This document shows positions 1 to 7,221 of a stretch of DNA of 14,787 bases, in pieces. This DNA is from Chloroflexota bacterium (GTDB lineage: Bacteria; Chloroflexota; Anaerolineae; Anaerolineales; Anaerolineaceae): positions 1 to 14,787 of the forward strand of contig JAJYJF010000014.1 of NCBI GenBank assembly GCA_021796375.1. The letters are read 5' to 3'. Below the pieces are notes generated by a model, which searched no databases, had not been told where the DNA came from, and saw only the letters and a list, made by a program, of their open reading frames with translations. Each line of letters opens with the position of its first letter. Position 1 is the stretch's first letter. A program made the position numbers and the translations under genes.

Positions 1-1725
1 GATTTTCCGTCCCGCCTGCTGGTCGAATCGCTGGGCGTCGCCGATTCAGGGATGGTCCAGCAGGCCCTGACTGACCTGGCTGAGCACGGTTTCTTGCAGC
101 GCTTCTCGGAGATCTCGGAGAACGATTACCGGTTCACCCACGCCCTGGTTTGCGACGCCATTTACTCGACCCTGCTGAAATCCGACCGCAGCGAGCTGCA
201 CGGCACGGTAGGGGAAGCGATTGAGACGCTTTACGCCAGCCGGATCGACGATCAGGTGGAGCTGCTGGCGCGCCACTATTCGTGGAGCAACCGCTACGAG
301 CGGGCCGTGCACTACCTGACCCTGGCGGGCCAGCGCGCCGCCCGCGGATACGCCAACGAGCAGGCCCGCCAGCATTTTGACCTGGCGCTGGACCTGATCA
401 AGCGCGTCTCGGCCGATCTGGATACCTTCCTGCAGGTCTACACCGGCCGCGGGGATGTCCTCACCCGGATGGGCGATTACCCGACCGCGCGCTCGTCGTT
501 CTTCTCCGCCTTACGCGCGCTGGACTGCATGCCCGGCGCGGACATGCGCCAGTATATCCAGATGCGCAGCTCGCTGCTGCGCAAGGTCAGCATCATCCAC
601 GAGCGCCAGGGCGATTACACCCAGGCTCTCAGCGCGCTTTCCGAAGCCCAGGCGTCGCTGGAGGAGATGCCGGATCCTCCGGTGGTGGAGCGCGCCTGGA
701 TCCTGAACGATACGGGCTGGATTTATTTCCGCCGCGGGGACCTGGAAGCCGCGGATAAGTCCCTGCTCGAAGCGCTGCGTCCGGTGGAAGACAGCACCCA
801 CTACGATCTGATCGCCTCGATTTACAACCGCCTGGGCGGGGTTTATTACCAGAAGGACCAGTTGGAGCAGGCGGCTGGTTTCGTGCGCAAGAGCCTCTTC
901 CTCCGCCAGGAAATTGGCGATGTGAACGGTGTGGCTCGCTCTTACAACAACCTGGGCCTGCTGCGCTGGAAGCGCGGGGATTGGGACAGCGCCCTGGATA
1001 ACTTCATGCGCAGCCTCAAGCTGCATGCCAATCTCGGGGACGTCGAGGGCACGATCGAGCTGCATACCAACCTTGGCCTGCTGCACCTGGACCGCGGCAA
1101 CTTCGATGAAGCCCAGCGCCATCTGGAAACCGGGCTGCAGGCCGCCGCGCAGATCGGCCACTCCTACCACATCGGGCTGCTCTATCTTCATTTCAGCCGG
1201 CTGTTTATCGCCCGGGAGGATTGGGGAAAGGCGCTCGAGTTCTGCCAGAAGGGCTTGCAGACCTTCGGTGAGATCGGCGTGACCGAATACCTGGTGGATT
1301 TGAACACCTATCTGGGCCTGGCCTGGTTGGGGATGGGCGACCTGGCGCAGGCCGAAACCTGCGGCCAGACCGCCATCAGCCTGTTCAACCAGCTCGGCGC
1401 CGGAAAAGAAGGAAACCCGGCGGAAGACCACGGGCGGGCTTTGCGCCTGCTGGGGCAGGTAGCCCTGGTCAAGCGGGAGTATGCCGAGGCCGCCAAGGAC
1501 TTCGAGGAGAGCGAAGCGATCTTCAAGGCGGTCGGGAACCAGATGGAGCAGGCCCGGACGGCCTCCGTCCGGGCGGAGCTGGCCCTTTTGAACGCGGACC
1601 CAACCTCCGCGCGCCAGTTCCTCAATCAGGCGCGGCAGATCTTCCGCCAGCTCGGCGCGCGGACCGACCTGCACCGGGTGGAATCGCTGGCCCTGGCCCT
1701 CCCGCGGGTGGACGCAGTCCCATAG
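1..1725 (+). CDS. C-terminal part of an ATPase/TPR-repeat regulatory protein (5' end outside window)
   Basis: The frame is open from base 1 and ends at TAG 1723-1725, leaving 574 visible residues; the true start is upstream. The first ~95 residues (FPSRLLVESLGV, then YRFTHALVCDAIYSTL) resemble the helical region after the nucleotide-binding domain in large AAA/STAND-type ATPases, such as those fused to adenylate cyclase or LuxR-type modules. From about residue 110 to the end the protein is a run of TPR-like helical hairpins, with signatures such as ARSYNNLGLLRWKRGDWDSA and LHTNLGLLHLDRGNFDEA. TPR arrays of this kind are protein-interaction or ligand-sensing scaffolds. The catalytic or DNA-binding domain, if any, lies outside the window, so the specific role cannot be stated. 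No downstream gene is close enough to imply an operon. Confidence 0.85.
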   Translation, partial: DFPSRLLVESLGVADSGMVQQALTDLAEHGFLQRFSEISENDYRFTHALVCDAIYSTLLKSDRSELHGTVGEAIETLYASRIDDQVELLARHYSWSNRYERAVHYLTLAGQRAARGYANEQARQHFDLALDLIKRVSADLDTFLQVYTGRGDVLTRMGDYPTARSSFFSALRALDCMPGADMRQYIQMRSSLLRKVSIIHERQGDYTQALSALSEAQASLEEMPDPPVVERAWILNDTGWIYFRRGDLEAADKSLLEALRPVEDSTHYDLIASIYNRLGGVYYQKDQLEQAAGFVRKSLFLRQEIGDVNGVARSYNNLGLLRWKRGDWDSALDNFMRSLKLHANLGDVEGTIELHTNLGLLHLDRGNFDEAQRHLETGLQAAAQIGHSYHIGLLYLHFSRLFIAREDWGKALEFCQKGLQTFGEIGVTEYLVDLNTYLGLAWLGMGDLAQAETCGQTAISLFNQLGAGKEGNPAEDHGRALRLLGQVALVKREYAEAAKDFEESEAIFKAVGNQMEQARTASVRAELALLNADPTSARQFLNQARQIFRQLGARTDLHRVESLALALPRVDAVP

Positions 1726-1799
1726 TTTTTAAATGATGAAATGAGATTTGAGATCGGCGGGGTTTCCAGGCCGGAGGTATTCCAGTCTGGTGGGTCGAG

Positions 1800-1805
1800 T
1801 ACAAT
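1800..1805 (+). promoter_or_regulatory. Possible -10 element (TACAAT) for a leaderless transcript
   Basis: TACAAT ends six bases before the ATG at 1812, so a transcript started the usual ~7 bases downstream would begin at the start codon itself. There is no good -35 hexamer at 16-18 bases, so this is weak evidence. Confidence 0.3.
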
Positions 1806-1811
1806 AACCCC

Positions 1812-1976
1812 ATGACGGCTCAAACTCCAGAAATTTCGGCGGGGGCGGATGTCCCCGGCAGCCTCCTGACCGCGCTCGCGCCCCCGGGGCTGTTCCCGTC
1901 GCTCGCCGGGAACTGGCGCTGGACGGAAGGCGGGATCTTCAGCCTGTGGACCGACGCCATAGTGCTTTTCAATTAG
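1812..1976 (+). CDS. Small hypothetical protein, 54 aa, preceding the ATL gene
   Basis: This ATG-to-TAG frame encodes MTAQTPEISAGADV..., ending ...WTDAIVLFN. I recognise no family. The middle is rich in Leu, Pro and Gly, with a Trp pair near residue 35. Two points favour a real gene: a possible -10 element lies just ahead of the ATG, and the stop is only five bases before the ATL start at 1982, which has no Shine-Dalgarno of its own and could use translational coupling. Against it: it is short, has no visible homology and lacks a ribosome-binding site. It could be a chance frame over the ATL leader, or the remnant of a longer gene. Confidence 0.35.
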   Translation: MTAQTPEISAGADVPGSLLTALAPPGLFPSLAGNWRWTEGGIFSLWTDAIVLFN

Positions 1977-1981
1977 CTCCT

Positions 1982-2284
1982 ATGCTACCCTTGTACCAGC
2001 GCATCTATGCCATGGTGAAGCAGATCCCGCCCGGACGGGTGGCGACCTACGGCCAGATCGCGGCGCTGGTCGGCGGCTGCAGCGCCCAGATGGTGGGGTT
2101 TGCCCTGGCGTCCCTGAAGGATGGGAATGACGTCCCTTGGCAGCGGGTGATCAACCGCATGGGGATGATCAGCCCGCACGGGTACGGCTACGGCAGCGCG
2201 CTGCAGCGCGAGCTGCTGGAGTCGGAAGGGGTGGTCTTCGACCTGGAAGGCCGGATCGACCTGGAGCGGTTCGGCTGGCCTTGA
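1982..2284 (+). CDS. Alkyltransferase-like (ATL) protein, MGMT family
   Basis: This 100-residue protein corresponds to the DNA-binding domain of O6-alkylguanine-DNA alkyltransferase. Family landmarks are PPGRVATYGQIAALVG near residue 16 and VPWQRVINRMGMISP near residue 50. The alkyl-acceptor Cys of PCHRV is Trp here (PWQRV), which is the hallmark of ATL proteins: they bind O6-alkylguanine, flip the base and hand the lesion to nucleotide excision repair without removing the alkyl group. The Arg that occupies the space left by the flipped base in MGMT lies in an A-R-x-V-G context; here it reads AQMVG, with Gln. I chose ATG 1982 because homology starts there. An in-frame GTG at 1946 would add 12 residues but lies inside the preceding small ORF. 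No Shine-Dalgarno precedes 1982, so coupling to the small ORF is possible. Confidence 0.88.
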   Translation: MLPLYQRIYAMVKQIPPGRVATYGQIAALVGGCSAQMVGFALASLKDGNDVPWQRVINRMGMISPHGYGYGSALQRELLESEGVVFDLEGRIDLERFGWP

Positions 2285-2355
2285 TTTCAATGCCCCCGCA
2301 GGCGATTCTCGCGGTGCCCAAAATTCAAGCTCGACACGACAGGGAGCCCAGCGTT

Positions 2356-3254
2356 TTGCAAGCTAAAAATGCCTGGCTGTATTTCAAATAGTTCCTGGCG
2401 CTGCTCCTGTTTGGTTTGAATGGGATCGTCGCCAGCCATATCGCATTGAGCAGCGATGAGATTGTCTTTACCCGGACCCTGATCGGCAGTCTTTTCCTGG
2501 TCCTGATCTTTATTTTTTCGAAGCAGAAGCTTCAGATCTGGAAAAATCCATCCCACCTGCTTTTTCTCGTCATTTCGGGGGTGGCGATGGGGATCAACTG
2601 GAAGTTCCTGTATGAGGCGTATGCCCAGATCGGGGTCAGCCTGGCAACCCTGGCATAATCCAGCGGGCCAATCATCGTGATGGTGCTTTCCCCGCTGTTA
2701 TTCCGCGAAAAGGTCGCCAGCACCACCGTTTTCGGCTTATTTGCCGCCATCGCTGGCATGCTGTGCGTCAACGGGCAGGCATTGTTATCGGGAAGCGCTT
2801 CCTGGGGGTTGATTTTTGGCATCTTATCCGCGGTGATGTACGCCTTTATGGTGATTTTCAACAAAAAGGCAATCAATATAACCGGTCTTGAAAACCCGAT
2901 GTGGCAGTTGATCACCAGCTTTATAACCGTGGTGATCTTTGTGGGATTTAAGGAGGGTTTTTCATTCCACCGGATCGACGGAAACCCGATCCCAATCCTG
3001 ATCTTGGAGATTGTGAATACCGGGATCGGCTGCTATTTTATTTTTCTTCGATCGGGGCGCTGCCCGTGCAAACGGTGGTCATTTGCGGATATTTTGAGCC
3101 GCTTTCCGCCCTTCTATTTTCGGCTGCCCTGTTAGGGGAAACGATGAGCTTGTTCCAGATCGTGGGCGCCGTGCTGATTCTCGGCGGAGCTGCTTTCGCA
3201 GAACTCTTTCATGGAAAATCAATGGCCTTCCAGAAGGTTGAGCTCTCGAAGTAA
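2356..3254 (+). pseudogene. EamA/DMT-family transporter, broken by two stops and a frameshift
   Basis: Read together, three frame segments rebuild one ~300-residue drug/metabolite transporter of the EamA type, with about ten hydrophobic segments: FLALLLFGLNGIVASHI, then GPIIVMVLSPLLFREK, then VVICGYFEPLSALLFSAALL at the C-terminal end. Lesions: TAG at 2389-2391 just before the first membrane segment; TAA at 2656-2658 in the SVATLxYxxGP stretch, where relatives usually have Tyr; and one missing base near the T-run at 3041-3045, after which the correct sequence continues one frame over to TAA 3252-3254. The N-terminus is uncertain; TTG 2356 is a plausible original start. Base composition is visibly lower in GC than the flanking genes, which suggests later acquisition. 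Loss of function by decay is the simplest reading, although homopolymer sequencing errors could explain part of it. It ends 19 bases before the convergent methyltransferase gene. Confidence 0.8.
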
Positions 3255-3273
3255 ACCGTTTGGAAATACGCTC

Positions 3274-4023
3274 TCAGGGCTTTCGAGCGATCAAAATAAC
3301 CGTTGGGATGGCGAAGACGAAATACGGCCGGGAGCGCGAGATCTGGCGCACGCCGGCCGTCTCGAGAGCCTCGGCGTACTCCTCGATGCGGGCGATATCG
3401 GCAATCGCCAGCCAGCCGCCCGGGCGCAGCACCCGCAGGCACTCGCGGACCGCCTGCTGCCGGCTTTCTCGGGTGGGGAGGTTGTGGATAGCCCAGCTGG
3501 AGGTGACGATGTCGAAGGCGGCAGCGGGGTAGGGCATGGCCCGCGCGTCCCCGGTGGCCAGATCGATGCGTTCGCTTACCCCGGCAGCCCTGGCATTGGA
3601 TCGAGCCCGGGCGGGGGTGTTGCCGGACTGGTCGGCGCCTCGCCAGATGTCCAGCCCGGTGGCGCAGCCCTCCGGCAGCCGCCTCGCGGCCCCTACCAGC
3701 AGCAGCCCTCGCCCGCAGCCGACATCCAGCAGGCGTTCATCGCCGCGGAACGGCAGCTGCGCCAGAAGGCGGTCTCGCAGGCGCAGCTTGGCCACCCGGC
3801 TCCCATGCACCATGATCCCCGCCGTCAGGATCAGCGACAGACCGATGAAGAGCAGGATCACGAGGAGGGTCGGCCCCCACTCGCCGAATGGGATCGCGGC
3901 CTGGAGCAGCATCCCGGCGGCAAGGGCGCAGGCGGCCAGCCCGAAGATCAGGTTGGCGCGCACCACACCCGGCGCGTCGATACCGTAGTCTTCGCGGGGG
4001 GAGACGGTAGGCGGGTTATCCAT
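3274..4023 (-). CDS. Membrane-anchored class I SAM-dependent methyltransferase
   Basis: This 249-residue protein has two predicted transmembrane helices near its N-terminus (about residues 23-45 and 51-72) and then a Rossmann methyltransferase domain. SAM-binding motif I is LLDVGCGRGLLL at about 98-109, followed by an acidic strand end (TGLDIW) and motif-II-type AFDIVTSSWAIHNL. CLRVLRPGGWLAIADI is the usual post-motif strand and loop. The methyl acceptor cannot be told from sequence; membrane anchoring suggests a lipid, quinone or envelope substrate, which is inference. ATG 4023 is chosen because GGAA sits just upstream; a TTG at 4032 would add three residues. It lies downstream of the SRPBCC gene on the same strand, but a strong hairpin between them argues for separate transcripts. 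Confidence 0.87.
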   Translation of the reverse strand: MDNPPTVSPREDYGIDAPGVVRANLIFGLAACALAAGMLLQAAIPFGEWGPTLLVILLFIGLSLILTAGIMVHGSRVAKLRLRDRLLAQLPFRGDERLLDVGCGRGLLLVGAARRLPEGCATGLDIWRGADQSGNTPARARSNARAAGVSERIDLATGDARAMPYPAAAFDIVTSSWAIHNLPTRESRQQAVRECLRVLRPGGWLAIADIARIEEYAEALETAGVRQISRSRPYFVFAIPTVILIARKP

Positions 4024-4084
4024 CGGTTCCAATTAAGAATGGATGATACTATGAAACTGGAGATGGTACCCGGCTCTGCGAATC

Positions 4085-4113
4085 AAAAAATCCCCCGGAC
4101 CGGGGGATTTTTT
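4085..4113. terminator. Bidirectional intrinsic terminator
   Basis: A 12-bp perfect stem (A6-T-C5 pairing with G5-A-T6) encloses a five-base loop GGACC. It has a six-T tract on the plus strand and, by symmetry, on the minus strand. It begins about 18 bases beyond the SRPBCC stop and should end that minus-strand transcript, insulating the downstream methyltransferase gene. Confidence 0.88.
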
Positions 4114-4131
4114 GGGGAAGGAACCACGGGA

Positions 4132-4764
4132 TCAGCTCTTGATGTCGGAAGAGCCTTCTCGAGCGGCGGCCGCCAGCCCGGAGACGGCCGCGTTGAATTT
4201 CTTTTCCCAGCGGCTGGCGACGATCGGCTTGATCAGCCCAACGAACGTCCCATGGAAGACCTCGGTGTTGGTGATGCGCAAGCGGCCGTTGGGCAGCATA
4301 TTGAAAGACCAGATGTGGCAGGCGCGAAAGCCGCTTTCGTTCTGGCACCAGCGGACCCGGCGCTCCGGATCGGCCTCTTCGACGGTCTCGACCGTCCGCC
4401 GCCTCCCGAGGGGGAAGCCCATCTCCACCACTTGCTCGAAACGCGCCCCGGCTATCCAGCCCGGTTCGCCGACCCAGCGGGCGGAGGCGTGGGTATCTTT
4501 TGACCAGACTCCCCAGCTCTCCAGCTTCGACCAGGCTTCCCAGACCGCCTCGACCGGCAGCTTGATATCCTGTGTGGCTGAGATGATCAGGGTGCGCCAG
4601 GCGGGTTTTTCGACGCCCAGCTTGCGCAGGGCAGTTTTGATCGAGCTGACCGCGGTGATATCTTTCACGTGGGGGTTGGTGACGAGGATCATCGCTCCGT
4701 AGCCGACAATCCCGGATAATAAGATCAGTGAAATCATGCCATAGAGAGACCACATTGTCGTCAT
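4132..4764 (-). CDS. SRPBCC (START-like) family protein with N-terminal membrane anchor
   Basis: The 210-residue product starts with a hydrophobic helix (about residues 8-28, SLILLSGIVGYGAMIL) that has no signal-peptidase site, so a single-pass anchor is likely. Residues ~56-205 have the SRPBCC/polyketide-cyclase pattern: a strand followed by IKLPVEAVWEAWSKLESWGVWSK, GEPGWIAGARFEQ, and a long C-terminal helix (RWEKKFNAAVSGLAAAA). The fold is a hydrophobic ligand-binding cavity; the ligand is not predictable here. ATG 4764 is favoured over an upstream in-frame ATG at 4965 because GGAGA lies eight bases ahead of it and the promoter at 4936-4965 would cut off the longer start. A promoter-to-start distance of about 165 bases gives an unusually long leader. 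Confidence 0.83.
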   Translation of the reverse strand: MTTMWSLYGMISLILLSGIVGYGAMILVTNPHVKDITAVSSIKTALRKLGVEKPAWRTLIISATQDIKLPVEAVWEAWSKLESWGVWSKDTHASARWVGEPGWIAGARFEQVVEMGFPLGRRRTVETVEEADPERRVRWCQNESGFRACHIWSFNMLPNGRLRITNTEVFHGTFVGLIKPIVASRWEKKFNAAVSGLAAAAREGSSDIKS

Positions 4765-4772
4765 AAGTACGT

Positions 4773-4777
4773 TCTCC
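4773..4777 (-). promoter_or_regulatory. Ribosome-binding site fixing the SRPBCC start
   Basis: GGAGA on the minus strand is eight bases from ATG 4764. It decides for this start over the in-frame codon 201 bases upstream. Confidence 0.75.
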
Positions 4778-4935
4778 GGACGATAAAGGTTCGCTGCGTC
4801 CCCGTGAGGGCCATCCTGCCGACCGCGGGCCAGACGCCTGGCTGGAGATCCCTGCGTTCCGGGTGAGCGGATCGGTCCCGAGGATGGCGGCCTTTGAGGT
4901 TTGTACAACAGCTGCTGAGGGACAATTCTGGTCAA

Positions 4936-4965
4936 ATTATATCGACATAGGCTGATATGCGTCAA
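4936..4965 (-). promoter_or_regulatory. Sigma-70 promoter for the SRPBCC gene
   Basis: On the minus strand TTGACG (4960-4965) and TATAAT (4936-4941) are separated by 18 bases. The -10 is a perfect match and the -35 differs at one base. The predicted start is near 4929, leaving about 165 bases of untranslated leader before ATG 4764. Confidence 0.8.
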
Positions 4966-5180
4966 GAGGGGTAGGTTTACCTTGCACTTCTGTAATTGAG
5001 CCCGGTGGAGAGGACGAACCTAGAGCCGGCGCCTCCTGCTTTCTCCTCCGACCTGGGCCTGCTGCCGCAGGCGCACGGCGTGTGGGGAGGTGCCCGCGCC
5101 CCGCTGCGAGCCCTGCCCGACCCGAGACGGAGCTATCTGGCCCCCGGACATGCCAGCTGAAGCGCATCCTCCCGATGAAG
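4966..5180. other. Gene-free GC-rich spacer between two divergent promoters
   Basis: No convincing coding frame, tRNA or known RNA was recognised here. A small perfect hairpin occurs around 5059-5072 (CCTGC, loop TGCC, GCAGG) without a U-tract. I compared the stretch by eye with SRP, RNase P and tmRNA core motifs and found no match. Together with the SRPBCC leader (4765-4935), this makes roughly 470 bases without a gene. Confidence 0.5.
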
Positions 5181-5208
5181 TGATAAAATCAGGCCATTCA
5201 TTTTGAAA
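5181..5208 (+). promoter_or_regulatory. Extended -10 promoter and initiation block for the RACo gene
   Basis: TGATAAAAT gives an extended -10 (TG, one base, TAAAAT at 5184-5189) with no clear -35. The following bases (CCATTC, one base, TTTTGA) are shared with the block ahead of metG. The predicted start is around 5196, giving about 40 bases of leader. Confidence 0.6.
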
Positions 5209-5236
5209 CTACTCCATCAATGAGGTCGAGGTAGCT

Positions 5237-7090
5237 GTGGCAGATCAAGGCAAGAGGAATTATCGCGTGGATATGCAGCCGGTCGGGAGGCGGATCGAGA
5301 TAGCGGCCGGTGAGACCCTGCTGCATGCCGCCCAGACAGCCGGCGTTGAGCTGATTGCGATCTGTGGAGGGGATGGGATCTGCAATGAATGCCGGGTGAG
5401 GCTGGTGTCCGGGAAGCTTACCCCGCCCAGCCTGATCGAAACGGAGGTTTTTTCCGCGGAGGAGCTGGAGCACGGCTTCCGGCTGGCCTGCCAGTCAGAG
5501 CCACTCTCGGATGTGAAAATCGAGATCCCCCCCGAGAGCCTGACGGCCCCGCAGCGTTTGCAGGTGGAAGGGGAAGACCTTGAGATCGCACCCAGGCCAC
5601 TCGTTTCCTACTGCGACCTGACCCTGACGCCCCCGACGCTGGCCGATCTGCGCGCCGACATCGTCCGCATCCAGGATGGGCTCCGGGAAGCAGGAAAAGC
5701 GCCGGTGAGCTTCGGCCTGCCGCTTCTATCCGAGCTGCCGAACCAGCTTCGCGATCTGGACTGGAAAGTGCGCCTGGCGATGCGCGACGGAGAGGCGGTC
5801 GGGCTGCTCCCCATCGGCGCGGAGCTCTACGGGCTGGCGGCGGACGTTGGGACGACCAAGGTGGCGGCCTACCTGGTCAACCTCCAGACCGGAAAAACCG
5901 CCGCCAAGGCGGGCGCCATGAACCCGCAGATCGCATTTGGAGAGGATGTGGTCAGCCGGATTGCCTACGCCAATCAGGGCGCCGAGGCGCTGGGGCGGCT
6001 GCAGTCGCGGCTGGCGGAGACGCTCAACAGCCTGCTCGGCGACCTGTGCGCCACAGCGGGGGTGAAAACCGGGCAGGTCGTGGATGCCGTGGTGGTCGGC
6101 AATACCGCCATGCATCACCTGTTCGCGAAGATCCCGGCGCGCTCGCTTGGCCAGGCCCCGTATTCGCCGGTCGCGTCGGACCCGCTGTACCTGCCCGCCG
6201 ACCAGCTCGGTTTGAAGCTGGCTCCCGGTGCGAGGGTCTACCTGCCCGCCAATATCGCGGGCTATGTCGGGGCCGACCACGTGTCCATGCTGCTGGCGAC
6301 CGGCGCCTGGCGCGGCCCGCGGGACCCCGGACGCGGCACGGCGGTCCTGGCCCTGGATATCGGCACGAACACCGAGATCAGCCTGGCCACGGACGAGCGG
6401 GTGTACTCCTGCTCCTGCGCCTCGGGGCCGGCCTTCGAAGGGGCGCACATCCGCGACGGGATGCGAGCCGCCCCCGGGGCGATCGAGCGGGTGCAGCGTA
6501 TTTCTGGAGACTGGCGTTTCGCCACGATCGGGAACCAGCCGCCGGTCGGGATCTGCGGCTCGGGGATCCTGGATGCGATCGCCGAGATGTTCTCCGACGG
6601 GGCGATCGATCACCGCGGCGTGATGCAAAGCGGCCATCCCCGGGTGAGGATGGGGGAAAAAGGCGGCGCCTTCTTGCTCGCGACCGCCGAGCAGACGGAA
6701 ACCGGGCGGGAGATCCTGATCACCCGCCGGGATGTTAACGAGATCCAGCTGGCCAAAGGGGCCATCCGCGGCGGGATCGAGGTGCTGCTCTGCGCCGCCG
6801 GGGTGGCGAGCAGCGACCTGGAAGAAATCATTATCGCCGGCGCTTTCGGGACCTACATCGACGTGGCCAACTCGGTCAAGGTGGGCATGTTCCCGGCGCT
6901 CCCGCTCGAGCGGTTTCACCAGGTTGGGAATGCCGCCGGGGAAGGCGCGCGGCGGATGCTGCTCTCCTCCGACCAGCGCCAGCTGGCGCAGGAGTTTCTC
7001 AGCCGGGTGGAATATATCGAGCTGACCGCCACCAGCGAGTTCACCGGCGCCTTCATGAAGGCGATCGGTTTTCCGCAGGACCAGGAGTGA
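5237..7090 (+). CDS. RACo-type corrinoid reductive activator: 2Fe-2S ferredoxin plus ASKHA ATPase (DUF4445/COG3894)
   Basis: The 617-residue protein opens with a plant-type [2Fe-2S] ferredoxin domain with cluster ligands Cys43, Cys49, Cys52 and Cys85 (CGGDGICNEC ... LACQ). A linker follows, then the RACo ATPase domain from about residue 205: phosphate-binding LAADVGTTKVAAYLV (~210), FGEDVVSRI (~234), VVVGNTAMHHL (~287), LDIGTNTEI (~363), CASGPAFEGAHI (~394) and GICGSGILD (~438). In the known family these proteins use ATP to drive uphill one-electron reduction of inactive Co(II) corrinoid proteins to Co(I), keeping methyl-transfer enzymes active in acetogenic or methylotrophic anaerobes. No corrinoid protein or methyltransferase partner lies beside it here, so its partner is unknown. 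GTG 5237 is chosen because GAGG (5228-5231) is well spaced and the frame has no nearby ATG. A terminator follows, so it is probably monocistronic. Confidence 0.9.
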   Translation: MADQGKRNYRVDMQPVGRRIEIAAGETLLHAAQTAGVELIAICGGDGICNECRVRLVSGKLTPPSLIETEVFSAEELEHGFRLACQSEPLSDVKIEIPPESLTAPQRLQVEGEDLEIAPRPLVSYCDLTLTPPTLADLRADIVRIQDGLREAGKAPVSFGLPLLSELPNQLRDLDWKVRLAMRDGEAVGLLPIGAELYGLAADVGTTKVAAYLVNLQTGKTAAKAGAMNPQIAFGEDVVSRIAYANQGAEALGRLQSRLAETLNSLLGDLCATAGVKTGQVVDAVVVGNTAMHHLFAKIPARSLGQAPYSPVASDPLYLPADQLGLKLAPGARVYLPANIAGYVGADHVSMLLATGAWRGPRDPGRGTAVLALDIGTNTEISLATDERVYSCSCASGPAFEGAHIRDGMRAAPGAIERVQRISGDWRFATIGNQPPVGICGSGILDAIAEMFSDGAIDHRGVMQSGHPRVRMGEKGGAFLLATAEQTETGREILITRRDVNEIQLAKGAIRGGIEVLLCAAGVASSDLEEIIIAGAFGTYIDVANSVKVGMFPALPLERFHQVGNAAGEGARRMLLSSDQRQLAQEFLSRVEYIELTATSEFTGAFMKAIGFPQDQE

Positions 7091-7151
7091 CCAGTCCCGC
7101 CGGGATGTGGGGACCGGATCCGCACAGAACGCCGGAGCAGGAGTGAAAAAC

Positions 7152-7185
7152 CAGGATGGAGCGAGAGCGTCCATCCTGCTTTTTT
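7152..7185 (+). terminator. Intrinsic terminator after the RACo gene
   Basis: A 9-bp stem (CAGGATGGA with TCCATCCTG) encloses a nine-base loop and is followed within two bases by six T. It lies about 60 bases past the RACo stop. Confidence 0.85.
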
Positions 7186-7221
7186 ACCGGTCGGTTGGCA
7201 GATAGATCCGCGGGGCGGCCT

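Noticed and set aside
3211-4503. Long plus-strand open frame (430 codons) opposite the methyltransferase and SRPBCC genes
   Set aside because: It is antisense to two genes with clear motifs; its product is Gly/Pro/Gln/Asp-rich with no family features, as expected for a shadow frame in GC-rich DNA.
4990-5160. Possible structured RNA (SRP, RNase P or tmRNA) in the spacer
   Set aside because: I looked for the SRP GGAA-loop core, the RNase P GAGGAAAGTCC element and the tmRNA end, and none is present on either strand; only a short hairpin is seen.
4937-5167. Possible 76-codon minus-strand gene in the spacer before the RACo gene
   Set aside because: Its sequence looks compositionally random, it overlaps the SRPBCC promoter, and it has no ribosome-binding site.
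5726-7174. Long minus-strand open frame opposite the RACo gene
   Set aside because: It lies over the well-supported RACo coding sequence; its composition (Arg, Gly, Pro, His, Gln) is typical of antisense frames and it has no recognisable domain.
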